Positions 12,427 to 24,312 are shown, counted from the stretch's first letter. The stretch: DNA of 64,000 nt from Ascarosepion bandense (GCA_037127315.1 JBBBDQ010001454.1:548501-612500), one strand, 5' to 3'. The notes: a model not told the origin generated them from the sequence alone. Numbers and translations: made by a program.

Positions 12427-12901
12427 ATTATTTACATTATTTGGACTGTAGTCCTCATTTTGATTGCTATATTCATGATGTTTCAGCCGTTGTATGCTTC
12501 GACCTTCTTCAGATGATTGGAATTTTGAACTGAAGTCTCTATTTCAATCACTGAGGTTGATTGTTTTTGTGCCATAAGGCATGCCACTTCTGGATATCCT
12601 CATTATCTCCATTTAACTTAGTTAAGTTCCTCAAGGACAGTGGATATAAGGGCTGGTTGGATCCAGTGACTAGACCCAAAGTTTGTAAGTTCATTATCTG
12701 GCTCTGTTAATGGTGGACAAAAAACTTAGAGAATTGAGTTAAAGGGAGACATTCAGAAGTGACATGACTCATGGAATGAGAATAATCGACTTCAGTGATC
12801 GAAATAAAGGCTTCAGTTAAAAATTTTGAATACCTGAAGCTGATGCATCATGAATATAGCAAGCAAGATGGGGACAACAGTCCAAACAATGTAAATAGTT
12901 A
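12427..12901. repeat. Long foldback (inverted-repeat) element
   Basis: The left arm (12427-about 12620) and right arm (about 12730-12901) are reverse complements with mismatches. Left 'ttatttacattatttggact' pairs with right 'tccaaacaatgtaaatag', left 'tgctatattcatgatg' with 'catgaatatagcaa', left 'ctatttcaatcactgaggtt' with 'cttcagtgatcgaaataaag', and left 'gccacttctgg' with 'cagaagtgac'. The outer 80 bp is shared with the foldback at 51542-51756, so this is a family. It could be a pair of inverted retroelement ends or a foldback DNA transposon. Confidence 0.75.
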
Positions 12902-13340
12902 CAATACCTCATGTCAGAAATATAGACAAATATTCTACCAACATGTCAGAAAGTTAAGAAAATATAAATCTTAGAAATGATTGTGAAAAATTCATTTTAC
13001 TTTGATAAATACCAAATGTTATAAACTTCGCACAGTTTTTATATCTTCCTTGGACAAGATAAATAATTTGTAAGTCTTTATTGTTTTTAGTTTTTATCTT
13101 CTATAACAATTTTATCTATAATTAATTATTTCAAGGATAATCATTTTCCAGCTACTGACATGAAAAAATAAGCCCTGAAAGTTTCTTATAATAGTTATTA
13201 TTAAATAAATATAAATGACTAGCCTATATTTTTTAAGTCTGAAAGGAATCTTTCTTTTACTGGAATAGAAAAAATTCAATTTATATCAAAATCTATACAT
13301 ATATACTATACTTTATTCACATTTCTTCATTGGAGGCTTA

Positions 13341-13705
13341 TGGCAACATTAAATTGAAACATTGTTTTCTGGACAATCACCAAAGGTAAGCAACATCAAG
13401 TTTAGTAGGTATCTGTGTGGGTAACTGCTTGGGAATACCAGGTGCTGTAATCTTGAATGTGCAGGTGGTGTGATGGATAATGGCTCAGAATTGTTAATCA
13501 ATGAGTCAAATTCTGACCTCAGTTGTGTTCATTGTATACACTTACATGCAAATATCCTTGTTAAAGGCGTTAATCCACCTCCTCTCTTCTCCTTCCAACC
13601 ATGGGTTACTTGGTAAAACTTGTATAATTTAATCATTATTACCTCAAAAAATAAAATTCTTACAATCGAAAAATATTTTCTTTTAATTTTAAAAGGGTGA
13701 TAAGC
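13341..13705 (+). repeat. Chimeric 5S rRNA/tRNA SINE, copy B
   Basis: 5S-like head 'caatcaccaaaggtaagcaa', 'gggtaactgcttgggaatac' and 'caggtgctgtaatctt'. tRNA-like module 'ggtggtgtgatggataatgg'. Body 'cttacatgcaaatatccttg', 'aaccatgggttac'. Tail 'attcttacaatcgaaaaata'. Same arrangement and tail as copies A, C and I. Confidence 0.85.
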
Positions 13706-14208
13706 TGTAAAAAAACAAATGAAACATTTCTTCATTATTTCTAGCACTATAATTGTTCTTTTCTATTTTTATTTTCGGTCCTAAATTTTTCTGTGCATTG
13801 GAAATAATTAATATTCTCTTTTCCTCATTCCTTAATCTTTTCTGCTTTGAAAACATTTTTAAATGAAGCAGATAAATTTGTATTATTTGTGGTTTTGCAG
13901 AAGACTGTTAATTTAGTCTTTTTAATTGCATATGACAAAAATACAAATGATTTTAAATTATTATTTTGTTTATTATATTTCAAAGGCTATTGTCTGTAAT
14001 TTTATTTATTTATTTTTTTTGCTAGGTGATTCTCTTCAGCACTAATGCATTTAGCGGGTGGGCAGGGGACATTTAACACGTAATGCAAATATTAATATCA
14101 TTTGGTGCTGAAAAAGTTAGTACACATTTTGTGTCCATGGCCATTCCAAACACACAGTATAAGCTTTGACGCTTTCTACTTTCACTTTCTGTTTTGCTTG
14201 TCTTTTAG

Positions 14209-14267
14209 TGGAAGGCAAGATCCCGGACATAGAAAATACAGATGATGCTGACACAGTAACCATTGCC
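14209..14267 (+). CDS. SNX14: Internal exon, probable sorting nexin SNX14-like gene (linker before PX domain)
   Basis: A 59-bp open segment lies between a pyrimidine-rich acceptor (tcttttag) and a strong donor (gtaagt). It starts with the last two bases of a split codon, then encodes 19 residues (EGKIPDIENTDDADTVTIA) and ends exactly on a codon boundary. The acidic, Asp-rich stretch has no domain I recognise. It is assigned to the same gene as the exon at 48915-49113 because strand and phase fit: this exon ends in phase 0 and that one begins in phase 0. In SNX14-type proteins (membrane anchor, PXA, RGS, PX, nexin-C), an acidic linker before the PX domain would be a plausible position. Taken alone it could be a chance ORF between splice-like sites. 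The family name rests on the downstream exon. Confidence 0.55.
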
Positions 14268-16395
14268 GTAAGTAAAAGCTTTAATTATTCTTTTTTCAGC
14301 TCAGATTCTAGATGTTTGTACATACTCTTTCAGATTGATTAATGTGACTTCATTCTAAATCTATGAATCATCATTGTCAGTGTAATTGATAATAGGACAA
14401 TTGTATTTGCTGCTGATTGTTTGGCCAGATGGTCTTGGCTACATTAAATCTAGGCAAACTGGGTCCAAAGAAGACTCCTTCTTTTATCGTAAGTAGTGTG
14501 TTAATTAAATTTATGGATAAGTGAATTTGTTCTGCTTGCATGTAATGAATTAGCTTTGATGTTGCATTGAAAGACAATGTTGATTAATCAACAAGCAAGT
14601 AGACACTTCAAGGAAGTTTCATCAGATAAATACTTTAATCTATGTTGGGGTCTGTTGATTATATAAAAAAAATTAATTTTGTTTTTGATTTTCAGTCTTA
14701 AGAGGAAATTTAATTTCATTGTAATCAAGTAATTTGCACGGTCAAGAAAAAAGTAAAATCACAGGATAATGTTCTAACTTATTTGAAATTTCATTTAAAA
14801 TTTACTTCTACAAAAATAAATTTTTCTTAATTTTTGCTTCTCAGCTAACAGCTTTGCTATTAATTATTTATGCATCTTATTAAACTCTTCTGCGAATATT
14901 TTTAATTCTGATCATTCCTTAAAGTCATGCTACTAATGTGTGATTTACTGATACGTGGTCATAAACAGCTTCTGATGATTTAGAAACTGTTAAGTGCTGT
15001 GATATTTGTGTTGATTGGTCTTAGAAGTATTCCACATTATAATGATACATAATCATAAAAACATATAAACATGATTCTGCAGTTATCTTTATTACAGGAT
15101 ATTTGTCTCATACAATAGCCAACAAATAAAGATCCACACATTCAAACATCCAATTGTTTAATTTTTATTTAAAAGTTTTAATGATATCCTTTCAGGAATA
15201 GAATTCATAAATTCATAGTCATTCAAGGCTGTAGTACAAGTTGTATTAACTTTGCTGAATTTCTGGTGATGTTGAAAATATGTTAAAAAAAATATGGGCT
15301 ACTAGAGCAAATTGAAGGGCACAAAAAGGCCATTATGTACTGAGGGAGAGATGCAGCAAGCCAGAAACAGGCCCCTTGCCAGAGTATTACTAATAGGCAT
15401 GGCATCAAACTCCTGAAGGAGCCCACAGGTAGAACCACAAAATCTTGCATTAAAATAGTTTCTTTGTATCACATTTACATAATGTGGGGAAGGAGGCAAA
15501 CATTTTTGAGGCAGGGTCAGCTTCTGTTAACATGAAATTGAAATTTAAGAAGGGAAACATTTCTACCTGATTGTTAGGAAGGTGATAAAGAATACAAGGT
15601 AGTTTGAAAGTTGTTTTTTTTCCCCCTTCACTGGACAGTAACTAGAATGGGCCCTGCAGATTTGGAAATTGATTGACTTTAAAATTTTGGACTTCTACTG
15701 CAAAAGTATGGAAGGCATGAGTGACAAATTTATTAGACTTATTATAGGAAAATATTGGCCACGAAAATGGTTCCCAGTAGACTGCAGAAAGATAGATTAT
15801 AAGCCACATGTAACCTGTGAGACACATGTTTAAAACCCCTGCACTAGAGAGAAAGTAGCATAAAGGTTTTGTATTTATGAATGTGACAAAAGTCACAAGT
15901 ACTTAGTATGGATCTTTTTGACATGAGCAATAGACTTGGAGAAATATAAATTCAAAATTGTTTCATCAGGAATTTTCTACCTTTCATCTTGACATTAAAT
16001 GCAAAGTTCCTGTAAGTTTTTGGCTTCCTGTTATGCACATGGGTTTTCAACTTTCTCCACCTAGGTTGAATTCTAGTCGGAGCTTATGGCAGGCTAATCT
16101 TGTAACATTGCAATGTCTTCATCAATGAGAAACTCTTTTGCATGCAGTGGATAGCAAGGCATTCTATTAAGTTAGAATATTTACTTTTGTTGCAGTTGTT
16201 AATAGGTGAGAATTTGGTAAAATAATGTCTTTCTTATTGTTCAGTCTTCCATAATTTTTTTTACCATCACATTTTATGCCCTTTTCTTTTTGATTTAGTC
16301 TTGAACCATTAGTCTCTCCTACATAATTATATGTTAAGTTACAAAATTTGTTTCTTGTTACAAACTGGTTTTTGGATACATTGTCCATTATTATT
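14268..16395. other. Intronic stretch without clear features
   Basis: No recognised transposon. A moderately GC-rich segment lies at 15290-15500. Around 15800-15850, 'aagccacatgtaacctgtg' followed by 'aaaacccctgcac' resembles ends of hAT-type non-autonomous repeats, but the match is too short to call. Confidence 0.45.
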
Positions 16396-16399
16396 AGAA

Positions 16400-16775
16400 T
16401 ATTATTGAATTTACTCAATCTTGCTAGATAAATTATACACTGCTTCCCTCTGTCTCTCTTGCCTTTAATCTGTTTTGTCAGTGTCAAATTTTCCAAGCCC
16501 TCTTTCCTCATTACTTCTCTAGAAATTTTAACTGTCTCTTTCTGATGTTAAGTGTCTTTTTTGTTTTACTTTTCTTCTTCAAAACCTTGTCATTGCTCAT
16601 ATGTTCAGTTCATGAAATTCTCAGCATCCTTCTGTAGAACCACATTTCTGTTGCTTCATCTCTTCTTCTGTGATCAGATGATCCAGCATTCATTGCCATA
16701 TAAGAGAACTGATATTACATAACAGCTCAGTACTCTTTTCTTTGTTTCTAACAACATTTTTCAGTTTTTTAATAG
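16400..16775 (-). pseudogene. LINE 3' region, hairpin-tail family
   Basis: On the - strand 16511 onward reads RKEGLENLTLT, KQIKGKRDRGKQ, then YLARLSKF, the C-terminal region seen in the same family at 26080-26170 and 37780-37880. Upstream on the - strand (16775-16560), decayed versions of the 'tgatattacataac', 'ccatataagagaactg' and 'tctgtagaaccacatttctg' blocks correspond to the FYRRML region. The 3' tail is missing. The bases below 16400 are not recognisably LINE. Confidence 0.7.
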
Positions 16776-17465
16776 ATGGCAGAACTAAGTTTAAGAGTGA
16801 TAACAAAAAGACAAAATTTAATAAGAGCTAAAAGCACAGGATTGTGAAATGTCATGATTTTCAAAATTTTGAAGGGATGTAGTTTATAGAATAAGTTCAA
16901 TTTTACTTACATTACTGAATCTCATTGTTATCTGTTTTTCATTATGCCAGCATCAGATGTTTTTTTGTCCACTCTTGTTTGATACATTTTGCTTAGTGAT
17001 GGTTTATCTTGTTGCAATATATTTATTTAGATTATATTCCTATTCACTCAAATGGAAAGATGTCTGTATAGATATATATTGATTTGGGGATCAGTTGTTG
17101 GTGTTTGTGCTTATGCTAAACAAGACTTATTCAAGTTTGTTGCTTTATATTTGGGAAGAGAAAGTTAAAACAAATAGTAATGTCCATGTAAAAATATTTT
17201 TTGAGGGGAACCAACGATTAGTTTTCCTCTAATGCAAATGTCTGCTGTAGAAAGAAGCAATAAAAACCTATTAAATTTTAGTTATTGGCATTGACTTTTA
17301 AAAAATTTTCATCATATCTGAAACCACTAAATCCAACAGAAAATCTTTATTGAAAATGTATATAATCAATAATTTTGGAATGTTAATTGATGCTAATGAT
17401 ATAAAATAGAATTTGTGATTTTCATCCAATTTTCATTTATATTGAGTCTTTCAACATTCCTCCCA

Positions 17466-17800
17466 GATAAAGAGAGACTTGAAGCAACAGAAAAGGAATT
17501 CTGCAGAATGATGCTGAGGATACCATGGACTGTACATATGAGCAATGAAAAAATTTTAGAGAAAATGATAAGAGACAATTACACTTAACATTGGGAAGAG
17601 ATAGTTGAAATTTCTAGTTCACATAATGATCACAGGATAGATTGAAGAGCAGATTAAAAGAGGAAAGCAATACTAAAGCTACTTCATGATCTTCAGTAAA
17701 TGGATGGCAGAATAAGTTTTAGGAGAGAAGAACAGGAAATTGTAGAGAGCCATGACTGCCTATATCCTGAAAGGATATAACACATAAGAAGTTTTAATTT
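17466..17800 (+). pseudogene. LINE 3' end with intact tail hairpin
   Basis: The blocks 'agagacttgaagcaacagaa', 'ttctgcagaatgatgctgag', 'gataccatggactgtac', 'aaatttctagttcacataat' and 'gtagagagccatgactgcct' follow the family order. The end reads tatatcc-tgaaa-ggatata, a perfect 7-bp hairpin in which the stem differs from the usual atgtcc/ggacat yet still pairs. The copy is 5'-truncated, as usual for target-primed insertion. Confidence 0.75.
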
Positions 17801-18120
17801 CGAAGGATTTAAAACAAGAAATGCTGTTTATGAAGAGATTAATGTAGAATGTTTTCCTTTTATCATTTTGATAAACTCATATATCTGAAGTTTACTCCAA
17901 AAAAAATTCATACATTGGAACTTTCCATAAAAGAAGGAAAGAGTAAGATAAATTAAGAAAGAATAATAATAAAGAATAAGAATTTAAAAAAATTTTTCAT
18001 TAAAATTTTTTTTCCTTATTCTATCTGTTCTAATAGCCTTCCCCTTTCACCTACCATAATCTCTTACACTATATATATATATAGTGTATCGAGGCAGCAA
18101 ATAATTTTCTAAACATATAC

Positions 18121-18295
18121 TGTTAAATATAATAGACAATGAATGTCTATTATGTTTAATCATGAGCCATTCTAAACGTATTTTTGCTTTAATTTCAGTT
18201 GTCTTTATTTTCAACTGAAATTAAAGCCAAAATATGACGTTTAAACTGGCTCATGATTAAACATAATAGGCATTCATTGTCTCTTATATTTAACA
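18121..18295. repeat. 80-bp-arm hairpin adjoining the Penelope-like element
   Basis: The left arm 18121-18201 (starts tgttaaatataatagaca) and right arm 18212-18295 (ends tctcttatatttaaca) are near-perfect reverse complements around a 10-base loop. The structure directly precedes a TA/CA microsatellite and the truncated Penelope-like reading frame. Penelope-like elements often carry partial inverted copies at their ends, so this may be an inverted terminal piece. Confidence 0.9.
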
Positions 18296-18297
18296 AA

Positions 18298-18322
18298 TAT
18301 ATATACACACACACACACACAC
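18298..18322. repeat. TA/CA microsatellite
   Basis: Short TA run followed by (AC)n between the hairpin and the Penelope-like coding remnant. Confidence 0.9.
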
Positions 18323-19089
18323 TTGAAAAGGAGTCCGAATGTTCTTTATCATTTCTTGATCTTTTCGTTCATTGGACTCCAACTAAATTTGAAAATTCTG
18401 TGTTTCGTAAAGCCATGTTTTTGGGATCATACACCCGGTAGGACTCATTTTGTCCTAGAAAACGAAAAATAAATTTAATTAAGACCCTTACACACAGGGC
18501 ATTAAATATTTACATGGAAAGTTATTTGGATGTGGAGTTAGATTATATCCGCAGCACCTTATCTAAAAATGGTTATTTCAGTGATGTTGTTAATGGTGTT
18601 ATACAGAATAAAATAATTAAATTTTCAAAGGATAAGCCGTATACTGTGGAAAAATGTCCGGTGTACTTAAGGCTACCTTATATTGGTTCATGTAGTGAGC
18701 AACTGGCTAAGCAAATTTCTAGAGCAGTTACTTCTTGTTATTTTTCTGCTCAGGTTAGGGTCCATCTTGGCACTCGTTCTACTTTCCCGTCTATGAAAAA
18801 GTATTTACTTCCTCCTCATCATATTTCTTCTGGTATTTACAGATTTATTTGTAGTTGTGGTAATGACTACATAGGAAGGACATCACAGAGTGATGTACGT
18901 GTTATTAACGAGCTTTTTTCTCAGAAGTGTGCGTTGAGAAAAACGCTCGTTGATAACACGTACATACTTAAACAAGAAAATAATAAACAAAAACTAAAAA
19001 TCCTGGAAGCAATCTACATTAAACAATTTAAACCTGGTTTGAATATGATCAATTTTGATATTTCCATTAACGCACTCAAATGCCTGTAA
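18322..19089 (+). pseudogene. Penelope-like retroelement, 5'-truncated: RT C-terminus, linker and GIY-YIG endonuclease
   Basis: A single frame runs 18322-19089 with one in-frame TAG at 18439-18441. Before it, SLSFLDLFV and FRKAMFLGSYT match the end of the Penelope reverse transcriptase. After it come DSFCPRKRKINLIKTLTHRA, YIRSTLSKNGY, and the linker block LPYIGSCSEQLAKQI. The endonuclease part starts SGIYRFICSCGNDYIGRT (GIY...YIG) with its Cys pair. The segment between YIGRT and AIYIKQFKPGLN is shorter than I expect, so part of the nuclease core, probably including the conserved Arg helix, is deleted. The Glu of LEAIYI and the Asn of PGLN remain. Only one stop in about 250 codons suggests a fairly recent copy. 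Full elements combine RT and nuclease to insert cDNA. Confidence 0.85.
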
Positions 19090-19300
19090 TCAGATCAGGG
19101 ACCACAACGCCACTATTTTGTCACTGTCTTCGGCCATCCACCACGGTAGGGATGGACTTGTATTTTCAATTTAATTCTCTTTATTGTTAATAACTTAAAT
19201 GTTCTATGTTTACTGTGGGTTAATATTTATTCTTTGATAATGGCTTATGTGAGCTGAAAGCTTAGACCCAATAAAAAAATCAACAATTACTGTGATTTTT
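19090..19300 (+). other. 3' untranslated region of the Penelope-like element
   Basis: The region after the stop codon contains 'ctgtcttcggccatccacca' and 'gagctgaaagcttagaccca' followed by aataaaaaaatc, a likely polyadenylation-like 3' end. The exact element boundary is not clear. Confidence 0.5.
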
Positions 19301-19433
19301 TGTTGTCTTTCAACGATATCACCATCAAGTATATCAGATGGTACGAACGGATCCTACACAAAATTAATAGACAAAACTTGTCTATATTATTCAATGAAAC
19401 CTGCATTAATGAAAAAATGCTGCCAAAATACAC

Positions 19434-19436
<3 letters not shown>

Positions 19437-19473
<37 letters not shown>
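19437..19473. repeat. TA microsatellite
   Basis: About 36 bp of alternating TA. Confidence 0.95.
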
Positions 19474-19476
<3 letters not shown>

Positions 19477-20036
19477 TCATTTGTAAACAAGTTATTATGT
19501 GACCTAGTTTTCTACCATGTGGTGTCTTCAGGCAATTTGAAATAACTGATTTTACTTTTTTTTTTTAAATGAATGTTCGCATAACGATGATTTTTTTTGA
19601 ATGCTCGCATAACGGGAAACTTATGAACACGCAATTTTTAAAATTACAAGAAATTATAACTTTTTCATCCATGGTTGTATGAACCTAATAGGTACTTTAT
19701 GGTATGGTTACACTTAGTCATAATTTTTGTTCTTTCATTTAATAATTCATTTTTGTTTGGGGATAGCATAATTGTTAACCTTTCTTCCTGGCACAGTCTA
19801 CATATTTTGCCACCATTGTAAGGCCTTGGCCGTTTTCATTATACTCCATGTTATGTCTGGGTCTTTTCCATATTTTAGTTTCAATGGTAGAAACCTAGGT
19901 TGCATAATAACTCATTTACAAATGAAGAATATTCAAAAGTTCTACAATATTATAGTATTAAACACTTTTTAATACAACTGTGTACTGGTCTAATTTTATT
20001 ATGACCAAAAACTTAGTAATTAAGGAATTAAACAAT

Positions 20037-20090
20037 CAATATATATATATATATATATATATTTTTTACACACACACACACACACACACC
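20037..20090. repeat. TA/CA microsatellite
   Basis: (AT)n followed by ttttt and (CA)n. Confidence 0.95.
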
Positions 20091-20630
20091 CCTCCTGTCT
20101 TGCCCATGGTTTTGAATTATTATATTTTTTATGTCTTAATGTAAGATAGTCAGTAGTAGGTACATCAATATATATGTTGCCTTGGAATATGCTTTTAAAA
20201 ATGTTATCTTGGATTCATTAGGAATATGTTTTAAAAAAATCCATCTTGGATTCAGTAGGCATATTAAACTGAATAATCTTTTGATTTATTCTTATGTTAT
20301 GACATTACCAATAGTCCTTCATTTAACTCAAATTTTAAGCACTTTTAGAAAGATGGTTGACTCTTTCAATTTTAATTCAATGTTGTGTATTTTCTATTAA
20401 ATAAATTTTCTTGTTTTACATGTAAAGTTTTTTTCACACTTTCTTTTGTGAAACTTATTAAGTTTTATATTCGTAATGCGAAGTTTTTGAGATCACCAAC
20501 CTTCATTGGTAAATTACTCTTGTTATATATTCATTAACTGAATCATTTTTTAAAAGCCATGGATATTGGTATTTAAAGAACTTGTATGGCTTCAGGAAAA
20601 AAATACTGAAAATGATTTTTCATTTTTAGA

Positions 20631-20683
20631 ATGATTTTTCTCACCTGTAATGTTTAAAGAATATTACAGGTGAGAAAAATCAT
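20631..20683. repeat. Perfect 21-bp inverted repeat with 11-base loop
   Basis: The arms 20631-20651 (atgatttttctcacctgtaat) and 20663-20683 are exact reverse complements. The loop is gtttaaagaat. No coding sequence is near. It could be a minimal foldback element or a hairpin RNA source. Confidence 0.9.
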
Positions 20684-21439
20684 GTTTATAGCCAATAGAT
20701 TTTACATAAGTAAATTTTGATTTTTTTCTCCTGTTTTTTTGTTTCTTTACTTTGAATAAATGAATTTAAAGTTAGAAAATTTCAAAACAAAGATCTACCA
20801 GGCAAGTCTTTCCATTCAGATTAGTAAAGTGATACTTACGCATAATATTAGATATTAAACACACATGTAAACCAATGTTTTTTCTTTTTCAAATATCCTT
20901 TTGCACTCAGTAACCCCCTGCATCTTATTAGTTTTATTGCTTTACTTGGGGTGAAACAATTAAAAAAAACCCAAAATGTATGCAGGTAAATAATGTATGT
21001 GGCTTGCATGCAACAGTTAGGGCTGTGGTTTGTGAAATACTCTACCTTTCATAGTGAACTAATAAGTTTGATAAGGCTTTTTAAAAATGGCTCAGTTCTT
21101 GAGGCCTTTTTAAAAAAGTCTTTCTAAGGCTTCTTATGGTTTTTTTAAAAAACAGTTCAGCTCTTTAGTATATAACAAGCAATTTACCAATAATTGTTGC
21201 TGATTTCAAAAAGTTCAGATTACGAAAGTGAAATTTCACAAATGTATGAAAAAACTTGACATCTACAAGTGATAACAAGTTAATGACAACTTATGGAATT
21301 ATTTAATGTTTTATTGATTATTTGACCAATAAGGACATTTTTGGACACATAATGAAGAAACAACCTTGGCTTGAAGAATTTGCTACTCAGAGGACATATT
21401 GAAGGCAAAAGGGAAACAATGAGTAACCTACTTAGCAAT

Positions 21440-21890
21440 TGTTTCTTCTTTTATGTTCCACATTCCTTCTGGTCTTTAACAATCATGGCTATCCACAGTT
21501 TCCTGTACTTTGTAGCTCTTAATATTTACCACTTTCTCCCCTCTTTCTCAAACCTTACTCTGCCATCCATTCCCTCAGACTTGCTAGGTAGGTTATGTGT
21601 TACTCTTTGTCTCTCTTACTGTCAATCTATTGAGTGAGTATCAAATTTGGCAAGACTTCTTTCCTCATATGTTGTTAAAATTTCATTTATCTCTTCTGGA
21701 TAAGTATATGTGTCCTTTTCATTGCCATTTTCTCTAGAACTTTGTTGTTGTTGTTCACATATACAATCTATGGTATTCTCAGCATTTTTCTGTAGAACCC
21801 CATTTCTGTTGCTTTAAATCTCCTTCTTCTATGAGAAGATTTTCCAGTATTCACTGTCATATAGGAGGACAGTCCAGCTTTATTCACAGT
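21440..21890 (-). pseudogene. LINE 3' end, hairpin-tail family
   Basis: On the - strand the copy contains decayed FYRRML (tctgtagaaccccatttctg reversed), the SGRCETEI-distal blocks, and 'gccatccattccctcagact', 'actgtcaatctattgag' and 'ggcaagacttctttcctcat', which match 31965-32575 and 16400-16775. The terminal segment 'aatcatggctatccacagtt' is followed by degraded tail. Many stops. Confidence 0.7.
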
Positions 21891-23200
21891 CTAAATTTGA
21901 TTTTAGCATTAAAAATAATTTATAATAGTTTATATTTTTTTTGGAATAAAAAAAAAATTAAATATATCATGTGCTCTCTAATACATGTATAAAAGCCTAT
22001 ATATTCATGTATATGTTAGTCAGTTAACTCTCTATTATTTCAGTTAAAAATAACTTTTAAGATTATCATTAATTCTCATTGGGTCCTTTTAATCGGTCAG
22101 ATTTGTAAAACAAAACAGAACTAAATATAATCACACACACACTCGCTGTTATAAAGTATGTTATTTTCTGATTATTTAAGGTACTTTGTATTAACTTTGG
22201 CACAAATTACTTACAAAAGATTTTGTATTCAAGAGGCCATTCAAATAGAAATGAATGTGTTTTAGCAAATTTCCTCTTTACTTTGGAAATTTCCCAGTAG
22301 ATTCTATTGCTTATAATTTTACTGTTACTAATTTGTAATTCCCTGACTGGCTTTTACATTTTTTTTCTGAGTCCGGTTTCTGAGAGCAATGGAAAAAGTC
22401 AAAAGAAGCCAGACCAAATTTTGGTAGTACTTGTTGAAATATTTCTAACACCTGCAAGGCTTAGCAAGCTTATAATCTAATTAAGATTTTTTCCCCTCTC
22501 TTGTCTCATATGTGGCAAGCCATTTTGGGTAGCAAATTGAGTGAGATATACATATATAAGAGCAAAGAGAAAAGGTATATGAACAAGTGGTAAAGGTACT
22601 GGGGTTTGGGAGGTAATTGAATTAGCTAAAAACTCTTCAATTTACTTCACTTCGCACCAGATATGCCTTATGTTGGTGGTATTTAATTTTTGTTTGCATC
22701 ATTTCACTTTTATATCTTTTCTCTCCTATCAGATTCTCTTGACCTTGACTGTACAATTGGAACTGATAATTAATTTTGTATCAAATGAAATTGGTACATT
22801 ATTGTTTTCTTTTCTTTTTATGTTTTGTCTAAAGTTGAATAATTTAAAAAAAAAAATGATAATTGGCTGTTCAGTACAACCATTTCAATTTTGATCTAAT
22901 GCTATGATTCAACCGTTAATAAGGTTAATGTTTTAAAGATGTTATCCGTTTTATTGCAGAAGAAAAATAAGCAGATGTTAATATTAATTTATATTGGTAA
23001 ACGTTACTGGCTCCTTATTCATTTAAACATTTTTCTTTTTCTTGTCTATCAGAAATGTTTGCCACAGCACTTTTTATCAAGTGTCTGTTTTATCTGGGTA
23101 ACCTTCTAACAGGATCAAATAGAACAATGCTTTGTATTATCAATATATTGCTCTTATTGTTTGGTCATTTTGCTGGTTGCTTTTCTTGGGATTTACGTCT
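21891..23200. other. Unannotated AT-rich intronic stretch
   Basis: No recognised repeat or exon-like segment. Confidence 0.5.
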
Positions 23201-23205
23201 TACAG

Positions 23206-23600
23206 TTGCAGCACATTGAAACACTAGTTCCTGTATGATCACTGAAGATAAGCAATGTCTAAACTGGTCAGTACCTAGATGAGTGATCACTTGAGCATAT
23301 CAAGGGCTGTAAGCTTGGATGTGTAGGTGATGTAATGGTTAATGGTTTGGAATTGTTAATTGGAGAACCAAGTTCCAATTTCTGTGGGGTTTGTTATATT
23401 TACTTATGTACAAATATCTTTGGAAAAAGTACAAATTCAATTCTTCTCCTTACAACTATGGATAAATTATTAAATTTGGTATTACTAAATTTAGATAATA
23501 AAAAAAATTTAGATAATTTAGATAATAAAAAAAAATTCTTACAATCTAAAAATATTTGCTGGCTTATTATCTTATTAATCTGTAAAATACCATAAAAAAA
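23206..23600 (+). repeat. Chimeric 5S rRNA/tRNA SINE, copy C
   Basis: 5S-like head 'cacattgaaacactagttcc', 'gatcactgaagataagcaat', 'ctggtcagtacctagatga', 'agggctgtaagcttgg'. tRNA-like module 'ggtgatgtaatggttaatgg' and 'ccaagttccaatttc'. The tail contains a local duplication of 'aatttagataataaaaaaaa' and ends in 'attcttacaatctaaaaata'. Confidence 0.85.
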
Positions 23601-23974
23601 TGAATCAATTGGGATCTAAATTTTTGTAATTTTCTCACTTTGTCTCACTTCCACTAAAGAATTGATGCACTCATATAATTCTTGACTCAAAAATTGAACC
23701 AGCAACTCCCAGAAAATAAAAATAATATTTAAAAAATTCTTTCAGACCTTTTTCAAGTGGTTTACTGAAGATTAACTGATAAAATGGATTACTGAAGATC
23801 AACTGATAAACTTATAATATCAATGTGTGATTTTTTTTTTGTTTTATTTTCAATTTAAAATGTGATAGAAATGATTATATTATACTTAGTACATGATTAT
23901 TCTTGTAGTGTTCACTATTTATTATATTAATATTGTAAAGATAGAAATGTTTCATTTGTAGCCTTCTTTCTATA

Positions 23975-24312
23975 TTATTAAGGCACAGAAAATTGAATTG
24001 GCAAGTTCAATTTCTGGCCAAGTACATGGTTTTCACTTTTACACTAATGCTCTTGGGGAAAGCCATAGACCCATCTCTTTCCCCACCAAGATATGGGTCA
24101 AATAGTTGGATAAACAGGATTCTTCAACTTGCTAGTAACCTGTTTAAAAACAGGATAATGCTAAATTTAAAACTATGGAAAAGACACTAGGAAACACCTC
24201 CACTATCTTTCTTAAAAAGTCATATCAATTCACAGATAGTAAAGAAAAGCAATCTGTGGATAGCCATGATTGCATACGTCATGAAGAGATATGACATTAA
24301 ACAAAAAAAAAG
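23975..24312 (+). repeat. SINE, tRNA module lost, with LINE-type tail
   Basis: The SINE body 'aatgctcttggggaaagcc' and 'tctttccccaccaagatatg' continues to 'ctaggaaacacctccactat', 'aattcacagatagtaaagaa' and then 'ctgtggatagccatgattgc', the 3' tail also found on the hairpin-tail LINEs. The hairpin (tacgtcatgaagagatatga) is weakened. Ends in an A run. Confidence 0.7.

Larger units (their letters stand above)
19474..21435. other. Intronic stretch, simple repeats and one hairpin only
   Basis: Apart from the microsatellite and the hairpin, I see a short doubled motif 'cgcataacg' at 19580-19612 and no gene. Confidence 0.5.

Noticed and set aside
12478..12530. Hammerhead-like 'ctgaaga ... gaaac' on the - strand of the 12.4-kb foldback (also at 51666-51700)
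   Set aside because: CTGAAGA and GAAAC fit the core and a 5-bp wobble stem II can be drawn, but I found no stem I and no acceptable helix III/cleavage position.
15795..15850. hAT-type repeat end
   Set aside because: Resemblance to the 'aacccctgc' type of end is short, and no second end or target duplication is visible.
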